Shown here one piece after another: positions 61,201 through 64,000 of a DNA stretch of 64,000 bases; within the stretch, counting starts at the first letter, position 1; every line of letters starts with the position of its first letter. The translations under genes and the position numbers were made by a program. The notes beneath the pieces are model-generated. The model made no database searches. It was not told where the DNA came from and worked only from the letters and a program-made list of their open reading frames with translations. The stretch lies in contig NC_049989.1 in the NCBI RefSeq assembly GCF_000003815.2, positions 17,835,143 to 17,899,142 of the forward strand, read 5' to 3'. Origin of the DNA: Branchiostoma floridae (taxonomy: Eukaryota > Chordata > Leptocardii > Amphioxiformes > Branchiostomatidae).

Positions 61201-62144
61201 TAAGTTTTCCTCATTATAGTGTTGTAAATTGTAAATTTCTTACTAATTCTGTCTATGTTGCCACCATTGTTCTCTTCATCTGTAAAAATTGAACATCTTG
61301 TATCTCCATGAATTATCTAAAGTTTCTAAGTTTTCCTCATTATAGTGTTGTAAATTGTAAATTTCTCACTAATTCTGGCTATGCATCTTACTGCCTTCCT
61401 GCAGCACTTTAGGCTAAGGCCAGGCCTAGAGCACCAAATTTGAAATTGGGCCAAACTGTCTTCCTATTCATTTTCCAAAAATTTGAGTGTACAAATATGA
61501 CTTTTTTTATAACTTTTACAAAAATCATATTACGTGCATAGCTCTAATTCTGGGTGCAGAAAATTCTGCATAAAACCAGCATTTCAGACACTGGCTGCCA
61601 ATCTATAGCAAAATAATAAATCTAGCCTAGCATCTCACCAGAATCATGTTTGTCTGAAAGTGGCAATGTTCACAGAGAACAGATCCTTTACTTTCTAATC
61701 ATAAACAAACAAAAGTCCATTTTAACACAGCATTTCGGGGCCCTGCAAATCTACATATAACAAAAATAATAAATTTAGCCTAGCATCTCACCAGAATCGT
61801 GTTTGTTCGAAAGGGTGACCATGTACAAAGAGAACAGGTCCTTTACTCAGAAGACTCTAATCAAAACACACAAAAGTCCATTTGAACACAGCATTTTGGG
61901 GCCCTGTAAATCTACACAATAGCAAAATTATCAAGCCTAGCACCTCACCAGAATCATGTTTGTCTGAAAGAGCGGCCATGTTCACAGAGAACAGGTCCTG
62001 CTTTACTTTGCCAATATAAATGTTGCCAGTCTTGGCTGCGCTGGCGTTCATGTTGAACTTCCTTCTCCTAGGAGGGGGCTTCTTGGTGACGACTATCCTC
62101 TCTTCCTCATCACTATCACTGGAGCTGCTGTCATCCTGGAAAAC
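55224..62144 (-). CDS. NFATC2IP: NFATC2-interacting protein (NIP45), 5' partial
   Basis: Exons (minus strand): 62144-61949, 61012-60862, 59114-58977, 58403-58217, 57737-57593, 56157-56030, 55388-55224. All phases join and give 369 residues, against roughly 420 in vertebrates, so only the N-terminal part is missing. Acidic Ser/Asp tracts (DSDEEE, VISSDEEE) precede a basic stretch; FVISSDEEE looks like a SUMO-interacting motif. Two SUMO-like domains follow. The first starts REITVKVRSR and ends GLHIADIID; the second runs from GKLELKIQGKE to MEGGETIDARALQ. There is no C-terminal Gly-Gly for conjugation. This is the Rad60/Esc2/NIP45 (RENi) family: nuclear proteins that use the second domain to bind UBC9, affect SUMO-chain formation and genome stability, and in mammals assist NFAT transcription. 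Introns contain duplicated exon edges and a pogo-like transposon. No start codon is visible. Confidence 0.88.
56306..56445. mobile_element. DNA-transposon fragment in NFATC2IP intron
   Basis: ACAGTAGAAGCCAGTTAATTGCAC after a TA looks like a Tc1/pogo-type terminus. Inverted TAATTGCACA / TGTGCAATTA phrases recur across the segment. The far terminus is not found. Confidence 0.45.
57498..57572 (-). repeat. Copy of the end of the NFATC2IP exon at 57593-57737
   Basis: The last about 70 bp of the exon (ATATCAGCGATGTGCAGGCC on the plus strand) are repeated 94 bp downstream in the intron. The exonic part differs by only a few bases; the donor in the copy is altered. Confidence 0.93.
58841..58893 (-). 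repeat. Copy of the end of the NFATC2IP exon at 58977-59114
   Basis: ACCTGAGAACCTTCTCGGTC and on to TTGGTGGCCC repeats the exon end and donor about 130 bp downstream. The duplicated unit also includes the neighbouring T-rich tract and a SINE-like GAGCTACAxxGACATCCC phrase. Confidence 0.93.
59527..60797. mobile_element. Non-autonomous pogo/Tigger-like transposon in NFATC2IP intron
   Basis: 1271 bp, flanked by TA (59525-59526 and 60798-60799). Ends CAGTGGAATTCGCTTATTTG and CAGTGGATTCCAATTATTCG are inverted; the CAGTxxAATTCGCTTA form recalls pogo termini. No transposase frame. The interior has two ATGGCG-rich, CpG-containing segments. Confidence 0.85.
61125..61380 (-). repeat. Two copies of the acceptor and start of the NFATC2IP exon at 60862-61012
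   Basis: The first 25 bp of the exon with its acceptor (CACCATTGTTCTCTTCATCT on the plus strand at 60995) recur at about 61136 and 61259, followed by shared intron sequence. The period is about 123-140 bp. The acceptors are intact. Confidence 0.93.
61620..61855 (-). repeat. Two copies of the end of the NFATC2IP exon at 61949-62144
   Basis: The last 45-50 bp of the exon and its donor recur at about 61635-61690 and 61790-61850, about 155 bp apart. The nearer copy keeps an open frame (SNKHDS in place of SDKHDS); the farther copy is frame-shifted. Both keep the donor GTGAGATGC. Confidence 0.93.
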
Positions 62145-62227
62145 CTGGGAAAACACAGCACATACCAAATATTAATACAAATTCATGTTTATACATTTTG
62201 TTGGCTTTTCTTATTTATACTTCAAAG

Positions 62228-62300
62228 GGATATCCCTGTAGCTCCACTAGTAACAGTCTCACAGTTGAGCGCCTGGTTCCAATATGCCTGGTTCATATCC
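62228..62300 (+). mobile_element. SINE fragment
   Basis: TAGCTCCACTAGTAACAGTC, then ACAGTTGAGCGCCTGGT, is related to the head of the SINE at 36021. Confidence 0.5.
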
Positions 62301-62415
62301 TACGAAAGAAGTTTTGGGTAGGACTCCAACCGTTAGTCTGTGTAACACAAACTCCGCTGTCCAGGGCTGTAACTGGCCCCTCCCCGGGCCGGGGGGATGT
62401 TTAGCGGGCTGCTAT

Positions 62416-62515
62416 NNNNNNNNNNNNNNNNNNNNNNNNNNNNNNNNNNNNNNNNNNNNNNNNNNNNNNNNNNNNNNNNNNNNNNNNNNNNNNNNNNNNN
62501 NNNNNNNNNNNNNNN
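62416..62515. other. Assembly gap of 100 N
   Basis: Exactly 100 N, which is usually a placeholder of unknown true size. Repeats flank it on both sides. Missing 5' exons of NFATC2IP could lie here. Confidence 0.99.
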
Positions 62516-63935
62516 TACCGGGACGTTTATTTTTTTCCCAGGAAAATTCCACCCGGTACGTTCTTATTTGGGACGGTACGTTTATTATTTTTTTTGAAAA
62601 TTGGGGCTTTGCTAACCAGGGACAACCGCATAATAAAAAGTTTGGGGTTTTCTGTCCATATGTCCGCGGTATTTTTGCTCAAAATTGACACTATTTTCGG
62701 CCGAAGCAGCTCGGATTTCCCCTCCACTGTGACCTAAACATCCTAGCGATTATGTAAAATATCGGTCGATTTCGCTATGAATGTACAAAGTAAATATTAT
62801 TATTGGGAAAATAAGCCGCCACACTGACGTTTTGAAGCACAATTTTGTATATAAACAACTTTTACAGTCTCTATTTACATCGTAAATGAACACACTGATC
62901 ACATAATTTAGCATGTACAGTATATTTCCGACCATGTGGTTCCATGCGCTATCGGCAGCGACAACGGGGCGGACAAATAATTCCTTCACATAAGAAACAA
63001 CAATTAGAACCTTCTTTCCCTTGTAATGTGAGTTTTGGGGCCGCAAATTCTCCAAAAACAGCAGAAATCCGTCAGTAAAAACAGCTTTAAACTTGAAGAA
63101 AAAGACCGAAACTGATCCAACATGGCTGCCAGGAATAACACGCACTGACAGTAAAGCTAGCACCCTGTTGGGAGGCAGATTCGAATCACTAAAATGAGGC
63201 CATAAACGGGTGAAAATGATTTTATTTCGGTGTAATGATGGGCTCAAAATGTCATATATATTTTCAGAGTGTTGAATTTCAGAAATAATCATAAAATTTT
63301 CTAATTTTAGCGGTTTTCTAGTGTCAAAATATAATCTGTAACATATTTAGTATTTGGGCCTGAATGCTGGGCTACTTCACAGACGAGCTCTCACAAAAAC
63401 TTTGTGAACATTTTGGGAGTGTTGATGTGTGTTTTAATTGGTGGTAATGTCTAAAACATATATGGTTGAGTACTTGGAGCTATATTTATAATGATTTTAT
63501 TGATATGCCAGTAATTTTAAGTAATGTACAAAAAATATTTATTGATTACTTGCTTCAATTTATCAGTAGAAAATTCATGTATCATGTAAATTTTCACTTG
63601 TTGAATTTGAAAGCACTGTTGGCCCCCGGTTAGGAGTATGTATACCTTTCATTAGAAAATGGAGAAAATATTATAATTTGAACAAGATATCTATAGTTAT
63701 TCAATATTCATTATTCATACAGCTATATTTAACTGATTTGGTGATCAGGTATAAGTAAATGAAAATAACCTACCTGCTTATTATCTTCTTTCCCTTGAAC
63801 AGAAGTAGCATGGACACAGTCTACCTGTCAATTTGGTCATTTTCCGGGGGGTATGTTTATTCCGGGGGGTATGTTTATTAGATTTTGAAGATTTGTCCGG
63901 GGGGTATGTTTATTCCGGAAGGTATGTTTATTAGG
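62516..63935. mobile_element. Repeat region related to the 42917-44185 hAT element
   Basis: 62740-63110 aligns with 43260-43640 of the CCT6 intron 4 element (TCGGTCGATTTCGCTA and GAGTTTTGxGxCCGCAAA phrases). GGTACGTTTATT / GGGGTATGTTTATT motifs occur near both edges (62520-62590 and 63846-63930, four copies on the right), perhaps subterminal repeats. The left end is in the gap. Confidence 0.6.
63774..63824 (-). CDS. Possible upstream exon of NFATC2IP
   Basis: A 51-bp segment between an AG (TTGACAG) and the donor GTAGGTTA would add VDCVHATSVQGKEDNKQ in phase with the exon at 62144. The acceptor has a poor pyrimidine tract and the segment lies in a repeat-rich region, so this is weak. Confidence 0.25.
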
Positions 63936-64000
63936 GACATGAGAGTAGGTTCACCAAATGTTACTTACAACTTACAATTACTGTAAATTCATTTATTTTC

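Noticed and set aside
1-64000. CRISPR array, prophage, operon or riboswitch
   Set aside because: Spliced genes, MITEs and SINEs show an animal nuclear genome. The tandem arrays lack the alternating repeat-spacer form of CRISPR.

Overview
The window is animal nuclear DNA: five protein-coding genes, most with many GT-AG introns, sit in AT-rich non-coding sequence full of short inverted-repeat elements, tRNA-derived SINEs and 60-160 bp tandem duplications. The mix (C2H2 and LRR genes, chordate-like POR, CCT6 and NFATC2IP exons, heavy MITE load) fits a cephalochordate such as amphioxus (Branchiostoma). That assignment is my inference and is not proved by any single feature.

Layout. Bases 1-13.2 kb hold a tandem segmental duplication. 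Each copy carries a single-coding-exon C2H2 zinc-finger gene on the minus strand (18 fingers at 2031-3635, 11 fingers at 9951-10955), with matching 5' untranslated exon, 5' intron, 3' UTR and polyadenylation signal. The second copy is cut short by a stop codon, and decayed fingers lie beyond it. A minus-strand LRR transmembrane receptor-like gene is at 15411-16823. A complete 14-exon NADPH-cytochrome P450 reductase gene (POR, 678 aa) runs on the minus strand from 33815 to 23154. A complete 14-exon chaperonin gene (CCT6/TCP-1 zeta, 533 aa) runs on the plus strand from 40964 to 51308, divergent from POR. The minus-strand gene at 62144-55224 is NFATC2IP/NIP45 (two SUMO-like domains); its first exon or exons are missing, probably in or beyond the 100-N gap at 62416-62515. 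It converges on CCT6.

As a set these are mostly unrelated housekeeping and regulatory functions: microsomal electron transfer, cytosolic protein folding, SUMO-linked nuclear regulation, DNA binding and a surface LRR protein. I see no operon-like or pathway logic.

The most striking pattern is that all three intron-rich genes carry tandem duplications that span an exon edge and copy a splice site plus the first or last 25-70 bp of an exon into the neighbouring intron. I count seven exon edges. The most extreme is a 68-bp unit repeated five times, nearly identically, directly in front of CCT6 exon 5. A MITE end also forms part of the splice donor of CCT6 exon 3, and several transposons have exact target-site duplications.
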